The translations under genes and the position numbers were made by a program. DNA of 10,990 nucleotides. Source: a bacterium. Lineage in GTDB: Bacteria; Patescibacteriota; Gracilibacteria; JAUYGZ01; DAOVYC01. The stretch lies in NCBI GenBank assembly GCA_030635805.1, contig DAOVYC010000007.1, positions 1-10,990 on the forward strand, written 5' to 3'. Shown here in pieces: positions 1 through 6,668 of the stretch (position 1 is the first letter of the stretch; each line of letters begins with the position of its first letter). A model generated the notes under the pieces. It did not search any database, had not been told where the DNA came from, and saw only the letters and a list, made by a program, of their open reading frames with translations.

Positions 1-245
1 AATACTGCTTTTAATGTACTCATTTGCTTTGCAAACTCGGCACCCTTTGCAGTAGCGGTAGCAAACAAACCAGCAAGACCACCTACAGCAACAACTAAAG
101 CACCTATACCACTAGAAAGTAAAGCAAGTTTTAAAGCTTTAAATGATTGCACTATACGACCAATGCTCCCAGGCATTACAGCAAATGAATCATTTAAGTT
201 AGAACTTGACTTTGCAACGCTTTTAACGTTTTTATCTAAGTTTTT
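1..245 (-). other. Phage tail tape-measure-like segment at the window edge
   Basis: This is the part of the minus-strand frame after the RmuC-like residues. It encodes a polar helical stretch, then MPGSIGRIVQSFKALKLALL, then SSGIGALVVAVGGLAGLF and AKGAEFAKQMSTLKAV. A helical region leading into a Gly/Ala hydrophobic segment and then a 'KGAEFAKQMSTLK' type sequence is characteristic of the early part of tail tape-measure proteins, which set tail length in siphophages and myophages. Nothing else in the window is phage-like. The identification rests on sequence feel rather than a search. Confidence 0.6.
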
Positions 246-563
246 AACTTGTTTATTGGTTTTATCCAGATCGGTAAGTTTTTCAGTAACCTCTTTGATA
301 ATTTTAGCACTTTGTCCGAATTGAGTTTGGAGAGTCTTGGATGAATCGGCGAGACCCTTATGCAGTCTTTCGGTAATTGTGTCGAGTTTTGATTCAATCT
401 CTTTTCTGTTATCCTGATTTCTTTTTTCTGCATCCTGAATAAACTGAAGCATTAATTTTTGACTTGGATCTTCGGCGGGTTTTTTAAGATCGCCCAGCTT
501 TTTAATGACCAGATAAATTCCTATAAGAATAGTGGCGCCGATGATGATGAGAAAGATTTCCAT
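1..563 (-). CDS. rmuC: RmuC N-terminal region continuing in frame into tape-measure-like sequence (partial, chimeric)
   Basis: Reading leftwards from an ATG at 561-563, the frame stays open to the window edge (187 codons, no stop). Residues 3-20 are one hydrophobic anchor (MEIFLIIIGATILIGIYLVI). Residues about 25-106 are charged and helical and end in SAKIIKEVTEKLTDLDKTN, which I recognise from RmuC, a membrane-anchored coiled-coil/nuclease-fold protein linked to limiting DNA rearrangements. RmuC should continue into its PD-(D/E)XK-like domain. Instead, from about residue 107 (near base 245) the sequence becomes KNLDKNVKSVAKSSSNLNDS and then a Gly/Ala-rich hydrophobic stretch (LLSSGIGALVVAVGGLAG), typical of phage tail tape-measure proteins. 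The RmuC conserved domain is absent. The upstream stop lies at about 582-584, so this start is the only ATG before the anchor; there is no Shine-Dalgarno motif. Either the contig end is misassembled or this is a real fusion; I favour misassembly. Confidence 0.7.
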   Translation of the reverse strand, partial: MEIFLIIIGATILIGIYLVIKKLGDLKKPAEDPSQKLMLQFIQDAEKRNQDNRKEIESKLDTITERLHKGLADSSKTLQTQFGQSAKIIKEVTEKLTDLDKTNKQVKNLDKNVKSVAKSSSNLNDSFAVMPGSIGRIVQSFKALKLALLSSGIGALVVAVGGLAGLFATATAKGAEFAKQMSTLKAV

Positions 564-598
564 TATAACCAATTTACTGATTTACAATTTACATTCAA

Positions 599-630
599 AA
601 TTACAAGATTACAAGATTACAAAATTACAA
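599..630. repeat. Octamer tandem repeat, unit RATTACAA, four copies
   Basis: Four contiguous 8-base units (AATTACAA, GATTACAA, GATTACAA, AATTACAA) sit between the divergent rmuC-like and transporter genes, with degenerate copies at about 580-598. They are followed at 634-652 by GCTTACTGCTTACTGCTTG, a 7-base-period motif whose exact reverse complement is inside the L19 gene at 10694-10712. Confidence 0.8.
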
Positions 631-652
631 CTGGCTTACTGCTTACTGCTTG

Positions 653-681
653 TTGGCTTATTGCCTGATTTGTGTTATAAT
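653..681 (+). promoter_or_regulatory. Sigma-70 type promoter of the transporter gene (extended -10)
   Basis: A -35 TTGGCT (653-658; 4 of 6) is separated by 17 bases from a perfect -10 TATAAT (676-681). The -10 is preceded by TGT, giving an extended TGnTATAAT. The expected start is near 688, which leaves a leader of about 26 bases. An AAGGA at 688-692 is SD-like but lies 21 bases before the ATG, too far to serve it; it does sit just before a three-codon ATG AAA ATA TAA at 694-705. Confidence 0.65.
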
Positions 682-713
682 TATATGAAGGATATGAAAA
701 TATAATTAAATTT

Positions 714-2042
714 ATGGCTAAAAAAGGGCTTTTTTCCATATTTCTGTACGACTATAAGAAGATTCCGGCTTCTGTGAAAATGGCGTGTTTTAATGTGGCG
801 TTTTTTGCTATCGGTTGGGGGTTTGGAGCCGATCCTTTCTTCTCAATCTTCGTTAAATCAATTACCAGTAACCTACTTTTACTGGGTGTTTTAATGGCAA
901 TACTTCCTTTTATAAAACTCCTGCTTACCCTTCCGATAGGAGAACTTGATGGGAAGGTGGATGAGAGGAAGGTGTTGCTGATGGGGAAGGTTTTATATGC
1001 CCTGGCGGGAATTGCGTATTTTTTAGCAGGATATTTTTCATCTGTCCCGTTTCTCGTGGGAGCAATTTTTATAAATGGTCTGGCGGGGCCGATGATATTT
1101 ACCACTTATCAGTCCTATATCCGTCAGCACTCATCCAGGCGAATCTCTTGCCAGGTGTTTGGTTTATATAACGCTTATTTTAGTATTACCTATTGCGGAG
1201 CGGCACTTTTATCCGCGGTTGTTGTACCGTTTGTCAAACTTCATTGGTTTTATCTGGCAGTGGTATTCTTTTCCCTTATATCGATTCGACAGGATTTTAA
1301 ACTTAAAGAAAATCATACCAGGCCAATCAGGAAGGAGCTTTATAAGGTTATGTTTAAGGACAATGTTTACTTAAAGGTGTTTAAGAATTTACGAGAATAC
1401 GATTTTCATCTTTATTACACTCTCTTTCTTCAATTTATATGGGGGCTTCTTGACTATGTCGGCTTTATTTTTATCCCGATTCTCGCTCTTGTTCATAATC
1501 TTTCTCTTTCACAAATTGCTGTTATTTTTGCCCTGACACGTTTTCCTTATATTCTGAGTTTCTTCTTTGCGGAGGTTGCGGACAAGAGGGAGAGGATGGC
1601 CATAATGGGAGGAAGTTTGCTGATTACCGCTTGCCTACTTGGAGTTCTCTCTCAAGCCACAGGATTTACGATGATAATCTTAGTTTCGATAGCCATATCC
1701 GTTTGCTTAGCGGTATTCAGACCTACGGTGGCGGGTGTTCTTACCAATCTTATTTCACCAAAACAAAGAAGTGAAATTACCGGAGTGCAGGAATTTATTA
1801 CTAAAGCCGGTCAAATAGTGGGATCGTTACTTTTTGGAATCTTTTCCCAATGGTTCGGTATCGGTTCTACATTTCTTGGTCTTGCCGGAATAATTTTCCT
1901 AATAGGGGTTCTCACTTTCTTTATAAAAAATTATCATAAAAAAATAGGTCTTCTTGAAATTATCAACCTTTCTATAAGACATAAAACAGGAAACATAAAA
2001 CAGGAAACATGTAACACGAAACATGTAACACGAAACATGTAA
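714..2042 (+). CDS. Major facilitator superfamily transporter, substrate unknown
   Basis: The 442-residue, very hydrophobic protein has a two-half MFS layout. The first-half motif A (GELDGKVDERKVL, residues 76-88) lies in the loop after TM2, and a weaker second-half copy (AEVADKRERMAIM, 286-298) sits at the matching place. About 12 membrane segments can be placed, with a charged central loop at about 195-230 (QDFKLKENHTRPIRKELYK). MFS proteins move small solutes using proton or other gradients; the substrate cannot be read from the sequence. The ATG at 714 follows an extended -10 promoter. The last ~19 residues (from about 424, HKTGNIKQETCNTKHVTRNM region) are encoded by a 14-base tandem array, and the TAA stop is inside repeat unit 3, so this tail is probably not functional sequence. 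The gene is convergent with the CorC-type gene. Confidence 0.85.
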   Translation: MAKKGLFSIFLYDYKKIPASVKMACFNVAFFAIGWGFGADPFFSIFVKSITSNLLLLGVLMAILPFIKLLLTLPIGELDGKVDERKVLLMGKVLYALAGIAYFLAGYFSSVPFLVGAIFINGLAGPMIFTTYQSYIRQHSSRRISCQVFGLYNAYFSITYCGAALLSAVVVPFVKLHWFYLAVVFFSLISIRQDFKLKENHTRPIRKELYKVMFKDNVYLKVFKNLREYDFHLYYTLFLQFIWGLLDYVGFIFIPILALVHNLSLSQIAVIFALTRFPYILSFFFAEVADKRERMAIMGGSLLITACLLGVLSQATGFTMIILVSIAISVCLAVFRPTVAGVLTNLISPKQRSEITGVQEFITKAGQIVGSLLFGIFSQWFGIGSTFLGLAGIIFLIGVLTFFIKNYHKKIGLLEIINLSIRHKTGNIKQETCNTKHVTRNM

Positions 2043-2131
2043 CAGGAAACATGTAACACGAAACATGTAACAGGAAACATGTAACACGAAACAGGGAACA
2101 GGGAGCAGGAATCAGGAAGAAGGAATCAGGA
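1983..2131. repeat. 14-base tandem repeat array with degenerate flanks, between convergent genes
   Basis: Six gapless 14-base units fill 2007-2090. They read ACATGTAACACGAA or ACATGTAACAGGAA, with position 11 in the order C, C, G, C, G, C. Each unit contains the palindrome ACATGT. Degenerate AAACAGGAAACAT copies precede it from 1983. From 2091 it changes to ACAGGGAACAGGGAGCAG, an exact 18-base match to 3479-3496, then GAAGAAGGAATCAGGA (2116-2131), which matches 15 of 16 bases at 10909-10924 after rplS. The array overlaps the transporter 3' end and stops three bases short of the stop codon of the convergent minus-strand gene. Confidence 0.9.
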
Positions 2132-2133
2132 TT

Positions 2134-3435
2134 CTAATCTTTAGACTTCTGATGGGGGAGGACTATTTTGATGGTTTTGATGGCGTTTTGATTCATCTCT
2201 TCGATAATCAGCTTGGTTTTGCCGATTCTGAGTTTTTCACCGATTTTGGGGAGGTGGCCGATTTTTTGGAGAATCACGTAAGAAACGGTTTTGTGTTCTT
2301 CAACTTGAGCCTGAAGGGGGATTTTGGCTTCGCGAAGTTCTTCGATGGTTACACCTCCGTCAACTTCATATGATCTTTCCGACAGTTTTTTTATCCCGGA
2401 AGTTTCTATGTCGGATTCGTCGATAATGTCTCCTACAATTTCTTCCAGAACATCCTCCATGGAAACAAGTCCTTCGGTTCCGCCATATTCATCTACAACG
2501 ATGGCGAGGTGAACATGTTTTTTTTGAAACTCTCTGAAGAGATCACTGATTGGGGCTGAAACAGGCGTAAAGACAGGTTTAATAAGTTTGAGATTCTTTA
2601 ATTTTTTACTTTTATTATGTTGATTCAGGATGTCTTTCAGAGTTGTAACCCCTATGATGTTATCAATTGTTTCATTGTAAACGGGAATTCTGGTATGGGG
2701 ACTTTTGGTAATATATTCAAGAGCTTCTTTGATGGTGAGATTGTCGCCTAAAGCGTGGATGTCGGTTCTTGGAATCATAATTTCTTCCACAGTCGTATCG
2801 GTAAATTCAAAAATGTTTTTAATGTATTCACTTTCGTGCTTGGTTATTTCTCCGGCTTCATGGGTAAGATCCACCATAGCCTTGAGTTCTTCCTCGGTGG
2901 CCAGAGATTCTCCCTTGTGAGGAATAATAGTGCTGAGAACCTGAAAGATGAGAATAAGGGGGGTGAGAATAATACCTAGAAAATATATAAAAGGACCAAT
3001 AATAAGAGAAAATCTTACGTTATATTTTTGGGCCATAGTTTTAGGCATGATTTCACCAAAAACGAGGATAAGGAGGGTCATTCCTCCGATGGCGATGGAA
3101 AGTCCGGCATTGCCGAAATATTTTTCGGCGGTGACAGTAGCCAAAGCGGAAGCGGCAACATTGACCACATTATTTCCAATAAGAATGGTGATGAGGAGTT
3201 TAGCGGGATTGCTTTTTAATTTTCCAACGATTCTTGCCCCTTTCCTCCTTCTTTGTACAAGGGTACGAAGTTTTGCCGGGGTAAGCGAAATGAGAGCAGT
3301 TTCTGCTCCAGAGAAAATACCGGAAAGAAAAATAAAGAGGATGAGGAGGTAAACTAACGGTAGGGGATCTTCCACGGTTTTTTTGCAAAGGAAATATATC
3401 AGGGTAATTTTAGCAATTGATAGCACTATAGGCAA
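2134..3435 (-). CDS. CNNM/CorC (HlyC/CorC) family membrane protein: DUF21, CBS pair, CorC_HlyC domain
   Basis: The 433-residue protein has the full family layout: a DUF21/CNNM transmembrane domain at about 26-195 (FLSGIFSGAETALISL at 36-51, GEIMPKTMAQKYN at 127-139); paired CBS domains at about 215-340, with the hallmark VDEYGGTEGLVSMEDVLEEI at 314-333; and a C-terminal CorC_HlyC domain at about 352-428. The family is linked to Mg2+ or other divalent cation efflux and homeostasis, with the CBS pair sensing nucleotides; many members carry the old label 'hemolysin'. The start is uncertain. There is no ATG before the first membrane helix; candidates are TTG at 3435, GTG at 3426 and GTG at 3375, the last leaving a 413-residue protein starting VEDPLPLVYLL. 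None has an SD motif. The TTG abuts the heptamer repeat, which makes the internal GTG plausible. Confidence 0.92.
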   Translation of the reverse strand: MPIVLSIAKITLIYFLCKKTVEDPLPLVYLLILFIFLSGIFSGAETALISLTPAKLRTLVQRRRKGARIVGKLKSNPAKLLITILIGNNVVNVAASALATVTAEKYFGNAGLSIAIGGMTLLILVFGEIMPKTMAQKYNVRFSLIIGPFIYFLGIILTPLILIFQVLSTIIPHKGESLATEEELKAMVDLTHEAGEITKHESEYIKNIFEFTDTTVEEIMIPRTDIHALGDNLTIKEALEYITKSPHTRIPVYNETIDNIIGVTTLKDILNQHNKSKKLKNLKLIKPVFTPVSAPISDLFREFQKKHVHLAIVVDEYGGTEGLVSMEDVLEEIVGDIIDESDIETSGIKKLSERSYEVDGGVTIEELREAKIPLQAQVEEHKTVSYVILQKIGHLPKIGEKLRIGKTKLIIEEMNQNAIKTIKIVLPHQKSKD

Positions 3436-3496
3436 TAGCTTATAGCTGGTAGCTGGTAGCTTGTAGCTTGTAGGGGGAACAGGGAACAGGGAGCAG
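3436..3496. repeat. Heptamer array (TAGCTKG) plus GGGAACA repeat in a divergent intergenic gap
   Basis: Five contiguous heptamers occupy 3436-3470 (TAGCTTA, TAGCTGG, TAGCTGG, TAGCTTG, TAGCTTG), followed by TAGGGGG and then ACAGGGAACAGGGAGCAG at 3479-3496. The same heptamer family occurs at 5391-5425 and 9077-9090. The array lies between the minus-strand CorC-type gene and plus-strand alaS, directly against the earliest possible start of the former. Confidence 0.9.
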
Positions 3497-3512
3497 TAAC
3501 ATGGAGTTGGAC

Positions 3513-3541
3513 TTCACGTTTTGAGTATCAAATGCTAGTAT
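3513..3541 (+). promoter_or_regulatory. Possible promoter of alaS
   Basis: A -35 TTCACG (3513-3518; 4 of 6), a 17-base spacer and a -10 TAGTAT (3536-3541; 4 of 6) preceded by TGC, an extended -10. The predicted start near 3548 lies after the upstream in-frame ATG at 3540 but before the ATG at 3564, which supports the latter as the real start. Confidence 0.4.
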
Positions 3542-3563
3542 GCTGTCGATCTTAATTAATATT

Positions 3564-5393
3564 ATGACCGCTCAAGAATTGCGTCAAAAATATATTGATT
3601 TTTTTGTGTCCAAAGGGCACAAGATTATTAAAAGTTCTTCACTGGTTCCGGAAAATGATCCGACGGTTTTATTTACCACAGCGGGGATGCACCCCCTGGT
3701 TCCATTTTTAATGGGGGAAAAGCACCCCCTGGGAATGCGTTTGGTTAATTGCCAAAAATGTATTCGGACGGGAGATATTGATGAAGTGGGGAATGATACG
3801 CATCTGACGTTTTTTGAAATGCTGGGGAATTGGAGTTTGGGTGATTATTTTAAGAAGGAGGCGATAGAATGGAGTTTTGAATTTTTGACAGGTAAAAAAT
3901 GGCTTGGGATTCCTCTAGAAAAACTAGCCTTCACGGTTTTTGCCGGTGATGGTGAAATACCAAGAGATGAGGAAGTGGCTGAAATTTGGAAAAGTTTAGG
4001 TGTGCCGGAAAAAAGAATTGTTTATTTGGGGAGAAAAGATAATTGGTGGGGACCGGCAGGTCAGACCGGTCCCTGCGGACCGGATAGCGAGATGTTTTAT
4101 TGGGTTGGTCCTTCGACAGGCTCAGGACAAGTGCCAGAAGTTTTTGATCCGGAGGATAAACGCTGGGTAGAAATTTGGAATGATGTTTTCATGGAATATA
4201 ATAAACAAGGAGCGGAGGGAGCGGGACGAGCGGAAGGAGCGGAAGGATATGAGTATGTTCCGCTGAAGCAGAAAAATGTGGATACGGGGATGGGACTGGA
4301 ACGAGTGGTGACTGTTTTACAGGGGAAGAAATCCGTTTACGAAACGGATTTGTTTACCGGGATCTTGAAGAAGATTCGTGAACTGGCTACTGTTGAGGAT
4401 CATGGTTCGGCAAGCTCACCATCTTTGAGAAAGGCGGAGAGGGTTATTGCCGATCACATTCGTGCGGCTACTTTTATGGCCGGTGATGGCGTGTTGCCGT
4501 CCAACCTGGATCAGGGATATATTATGCGGAGATTGTTGAGGAGAGCGATTCGGCAGGGGAAGAAAATGGGGATAGAAAGGGCGTTTACCCATGAGATCAC
4601 TCAGGTGGTGATAGATGAATTCGGGATGGTTTACGAAGAACTGAAGAATAAAAAAGATAAGATCTTACAAGTGATTTCGAATGAAGAGGAAAGATTTATG
4701 AAAACTTTACAACAAGGACTTAAAGAATTTGAAAAGATCACAGGAAATATTCTGGAACACGGAGGGAAGAAACTTTCCGGACGACTGGCTTTTAAGCTTT
4801 ATGATACTTATGGTTTTCCAATCGAGATGACGGCGGATTTAGCGGAAGAAAGCGGGTTAAAAGTGGATATTGCCGAGTTTGAAGAAGCCTACAGGAAGCA
4901 TCAGGAGCTTTCCAGACAAGGTTCGGAGAATAAATTTAAGGGAGGGCTTGCCGACGATTCGGAGCAGACCACCGGGTTGCATACTGCCACCCATCTTCTG
5001 CATCAGGCTTTACGTGATGTGTTGGGAGACCATGTGACTCAGAAAGGAAGCAATATTACAGAGGAGAGACTTCGATTTGATTTTACTCATCCGGAAAAAA
5101 TGACGACGGAGCAGATATCCGAAGTGGAAAATATTATTAATAATAAAATTAAGTCTGAATTACCGGTGGCTATGAAAGAAATGACAATGGAAGAAGCGAA
5201 GGCGGCGGGGGCTATTGGTCTTTTTGCGGAAAAATATGGAGAAAGGGTAAAAGTTTATAGTATCGGTGATTATTCCAAAGAAATATGCGGTGGTCCGCAC
5301 GTTGAGAATCTTTCGGAACTGGGGGAATTTAAAATAAAGAAGGAGGAGAGTAGTTCGGCGGGAGTGAGAAGGATTAAGGCGATACTAGTCTAG
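3564..5393 (+). CDS. alaS: Alanine--tRNA ligase, short form lacking the C-Ala domain
   Basis: Charges tRNA-Ala in the cytoplasm. From ATG 3564 it is 609 residues (MTAQELRQKYIDFFVSKGHK, the normal AlaRS N-terminus); an ATG at 3540 would add eight atypical residues. The class II catalytic core holds GMHPLVPFL (41-49), RTGDIDEVGNDTHLTFFEM (68-86), NWWGPAGQTGPCGPDSEMF (160-178) and GMGLER (242-247). A tRNA-recognition helical region follows, then the editing domain with zinc/active-site motifs HTATH (473-477) and CGGPH (575-579), so mischarge clearance looks intact. The sequence stops right after the editing domain; the DHHA1/C-Ala region of the usual ~870-residue enzyme is absent, as I recall for many CPR homologues. 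Three in-frame repeat-derived insertions (residues 183-189, 216-228, 280-287) sit in loops, and the TAG stop is the first triplet of a heptamer array. It is 52 bases upstream of the actin-like gene, likely the same operon. Confidence 0.95.
   Translation: MTAQELRQKYIDFFVSKGHKIIKSSSLVPENDPTVLFTTAGMHPLVPFLMGEKHPLGMRLVNCQKCIRTGDIDEVGNDTHLTFFEMLGNWSLGDYFKKEAIEWSFEFLTGKKWLGIPLEKLAFTVFAGDGEIPRDEEVAEIWKSLGVPEKRIVYLGRKDNWWGPAGQTGPCGPDSEMFYWVGPSTGSGQVPEVFDPEDKRWVEIWNDVFMEYNKQGAEGAGRAEGAEGYEYVPLKQKNVDTGMGLERVVTVLQGKKSVYETDLFTGILKKIRELATVEDHGSASSPSLRKAERVIADHIRAATFMAGDGVLPSNLDQGYIMRRLLRRAIRQGKKMGIERAFTHEITQVVIDEFGMVYEELKNKKDKILQVISNEEERFMKTLQQGLKEFEKITGNILEHGGKKLSGRLAFKLYDTYGFPIEMTADLAEESGLKVDIAEFEEAYRKHQELSRQGSENKFKGGLADDSEQTTGLHTATHLLHQALRDVLGDHVTQKGSNITEERLRFDFTHPEKMTTEQISEVENIINNKIKSELPVAMKEMTMEEAKAAGAIGLFAEKYGERVKVYSIGDYSKEICGGPHVENLSELGEFKIKKEESSSAGVRRIKAILV
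4108..4128. repeat. In-frame TTCGRCARGCTCA hairpin element, copy 1, inside alaS
   Basis: A 13-base core TTCGACAGGCTCA (4112-4124) is flanked by complementary GTCC (4108-4111) and GGAC (4125-4128). It encodes most of PSTGSGQ (residues 183-189), just after the conserved GPDSEMFYWV segment of the catalytic domain. This core is of the type I know as a dispersed repeat in many bacterial and CPR genomes. Confidence 0.7.
4207..4247. repeat. In-frame GGAGCGG-type block, copy inside alaS
   Basis: This 41-base block encodes GAEGAGRAEGAEG (residues 216-228), where AlaRS normally has only a short loop between MEYNK and YxPLKQKNVDTG. It matches 6669-6709, downstream of the next gene, at 39 of 41 positions, with the first 29 identical. 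Confidence 0.85.
4402..4422. repeat. In-frame TTCGRCARGCTCA hairpin element, copy 2, inside alaS
   Basis: The core TTCGGCAAGCTCA (4406-4418) is flanked by complementary ATGG (4402-4405) and CCAT (4419-4422). It encodes HGSASSPS (residues 280-287), just before the conserved KAERVIADHIRAATFM. It is read in the same frame as copy 1 (TCG RCA RGC TCA), and the flanks differ from copy 1 but still pair. Confidence 0.7.
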
Positions 5394-5425
5394 CTGGTAG
5401 CTTGTAGCTGGTAGCTGGTAGTTTG
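5391..5425. repeat. Heptamer array (TAGCTKG) starting at the alaS stop codon
   Basis: Five heptamers: TAGCTGG, TAGCTTG, TAGCTGG, TAGCTGG, TAGTTTG, decaying into TAATTTAGTAATTTTAG. The first TAG is the alaS stop. Because seven is not a multiple of three, TAG falls in all three plus-strand frames, so the array stops translation whatever the frame. Confidence 0.9.
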
Positions 5426-5445
5426 TAATTTAGTAATTTTAGTTT

Positions 5446-6663
5446 ATGGCGGAAGGTAGCGAACAACGCATTTTAGTTCTTGACCTGGGAACGTCTTCGG
5501 TACGGGCGCTTATTTGTAATATAAATAATGAAGGAAGTACGGCATTGGGTTTAGGGGCGGAAGTTTTTGATATTACAGAGATGCAGAACGGGATGATTGT
5601 GGATATTGCCAAGGTGATTGATCGTTGCCACGGAGCGATTAAAAAAGCGCAAAAACAGGCCGGTAAGGAACCGGAAGTTTGTGTGATTGGATTTGCCGGA
5701 GAGTCTATGAAGGGGCAGACGGCGGAAGTGGATTTTCGTCGCCCTCATCCGCGGGAAGAAATTACACTTTCGGAGCTGAAACACATAATTCATCAGGTGC
5801 AATGGTCGGCTTTCGATTCCATTCGAAAAAAGTTTGCGGAGGAGACCGGCCATCTGGAGATTGATATCAAACTTATCTCCGCTTCGGTGGAGCATATTAC
5901 CATAGACGGGCAGTACATAGTGAATCCCCTGGGGTTTAAAGGGAAGGATATGAAGATCAGTGTCTACAACTGTTTTGCACCGATAGTTCACTATGGAGCG
6001 ATGCAGACCATCGGGGCGGAGCTTCCTTATCCGGTGTTGGATATAGTCGTACAGCCATACGCTCTTTCTCATGCCTTAATGAATAAGGGAGACGAATCTT
6101 GCCTGGTGATAGATATAGGGGCGGGAACAACAGATGTGGCTTTGGTGGATGGCGGGCTCAAAGAGACAAAATCATTCGCTATCGGGGGGAGAACTTTTAC
6201 AAAAAGACTTTCCTACGAGTTAAGTATTTCGTTTGACGAGGCGGAGAAGGTAAAATTCGCCTATGAAGACGGAAAGCTTGATTTGGGCTCAAGTAAGATT
6301 GTAAAAGATATTATCAACAGGGATGCGCAGACATGGCTTATGGGTTTGAAAATCTGCCTGAGCGATCTTTCTTCCGATACTATTCCGTCAAATATTTATC
6401 TGACGGGTGGCGGAGTGCTTTTGAGAGAACTGGAAGAACTTTTGCGCGGGAAAAAATGGCATCATGACTTACCGTTTACCAATTATCCGACATTTTCTTA
6501 TTTTACTGCTTCCGATATTTCCGCTTTTCATGATCCCAAAAAACTTCTTCAGGGTCCGGAACATACGGCTTTAGCGGCAATATCTTTGATCAGTAAAGAA
6601 TTGCTTGGTAAAGACGGACAAGTGGCGAACATCTTAAGAAAGATTGTGCAGGCGAAGAAGTAG
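5446..6663 (+). CDS. FtsA/PilM-type actin-like ATPase, probable cell-division protein
   Basis: The 405-residue protein has the actin-fold nucleotide-binding motifs in order: phosphate-1 ILVLDLGTSSVRALI (9-23), phosphate-2 LVIDIGAGTTDVALV (220-234) and adenosine motif IYLTGGGVLLRELEELL (317-333). Residues about 85-165 fit the extra SHS2 subdomain that separates FtsA and PilM from MreB and DnaK. NGMIVDIAKVIDRCHGAIKKA (48-68) resembles the FtsA region that precedes it. FtsA tethers FtsZ to the membrane; PilM is the cytoplasmic type IV pilus protein. No pilus genes adjoin, so FtsA-like is preferred. The C-terminus VANILRKIVQAKK (393-405) could be the short amphipathic membrane helix expected of FtsA. 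The first residues (MAEGSEQR) are unremarkable, and no SD precedes the ATG. It follows alaS by 52 bases, so translation depends on a shared or local T-rich leader. Confidence 0.75.
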   Translation: MAEGSEQRILVLDLGTSSVRALICNINNEGSTALGLGAEVFDITEMQNGMIVDIAKVIDRCHGAIKKAQKQAGKEPEVCVIGFAGESMKGQTAEVDFRRPHPREEITLSELKHIIHQVQWSAFDSIRKKFAEETGHLEIDIKLISASVEHITIDGQYIVNPLGFKGKDMKISVYNCFAPIVHYGAMQTIGAELPYPVLDIVVQPYALSHALMNKGDESCLVIDIGAGTTDVALVDGGLKETKSFAIGGRTFTKRLSYELSISFDEAEKVKFAYEDGKLDLGSSKIVKDIINRDAQTWLMGLKICLSDLSSDTIPSNIYLTGGGVLLRELEELLRGKKWHHDLPFTNYPTFSYFTASDISAFHDPKKLLQGPEHTALAAISLISKELLGKDGQVANILRKIVQAKK

Positions 6664-6668
6664 GGGGG

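Noticed and set aside
236..433. Minus-strand open frame of 65 codons near the left edge
   Set aside because: It is in a different frame from the RmuC-like/tape-measure reading, which is longer, open to the edge and has recognisable sequence.
752..1105. Minus-strand open frame of 117 codons opposite the transporter
   Set aside because: Antisense to MFS helices and motif A; composition is that of a shadow frame.
2007..2090. Possible CRISPR array
   Set aside because: The 14-base units are contiguous, with no spacers, and no cas genes are present.
5551..6072. Minus-strand open frame of 173 codons opposite the actin-like gene
   Set aside because: Antisense to clear actin-fold motifs, with no domain pattern of its own.
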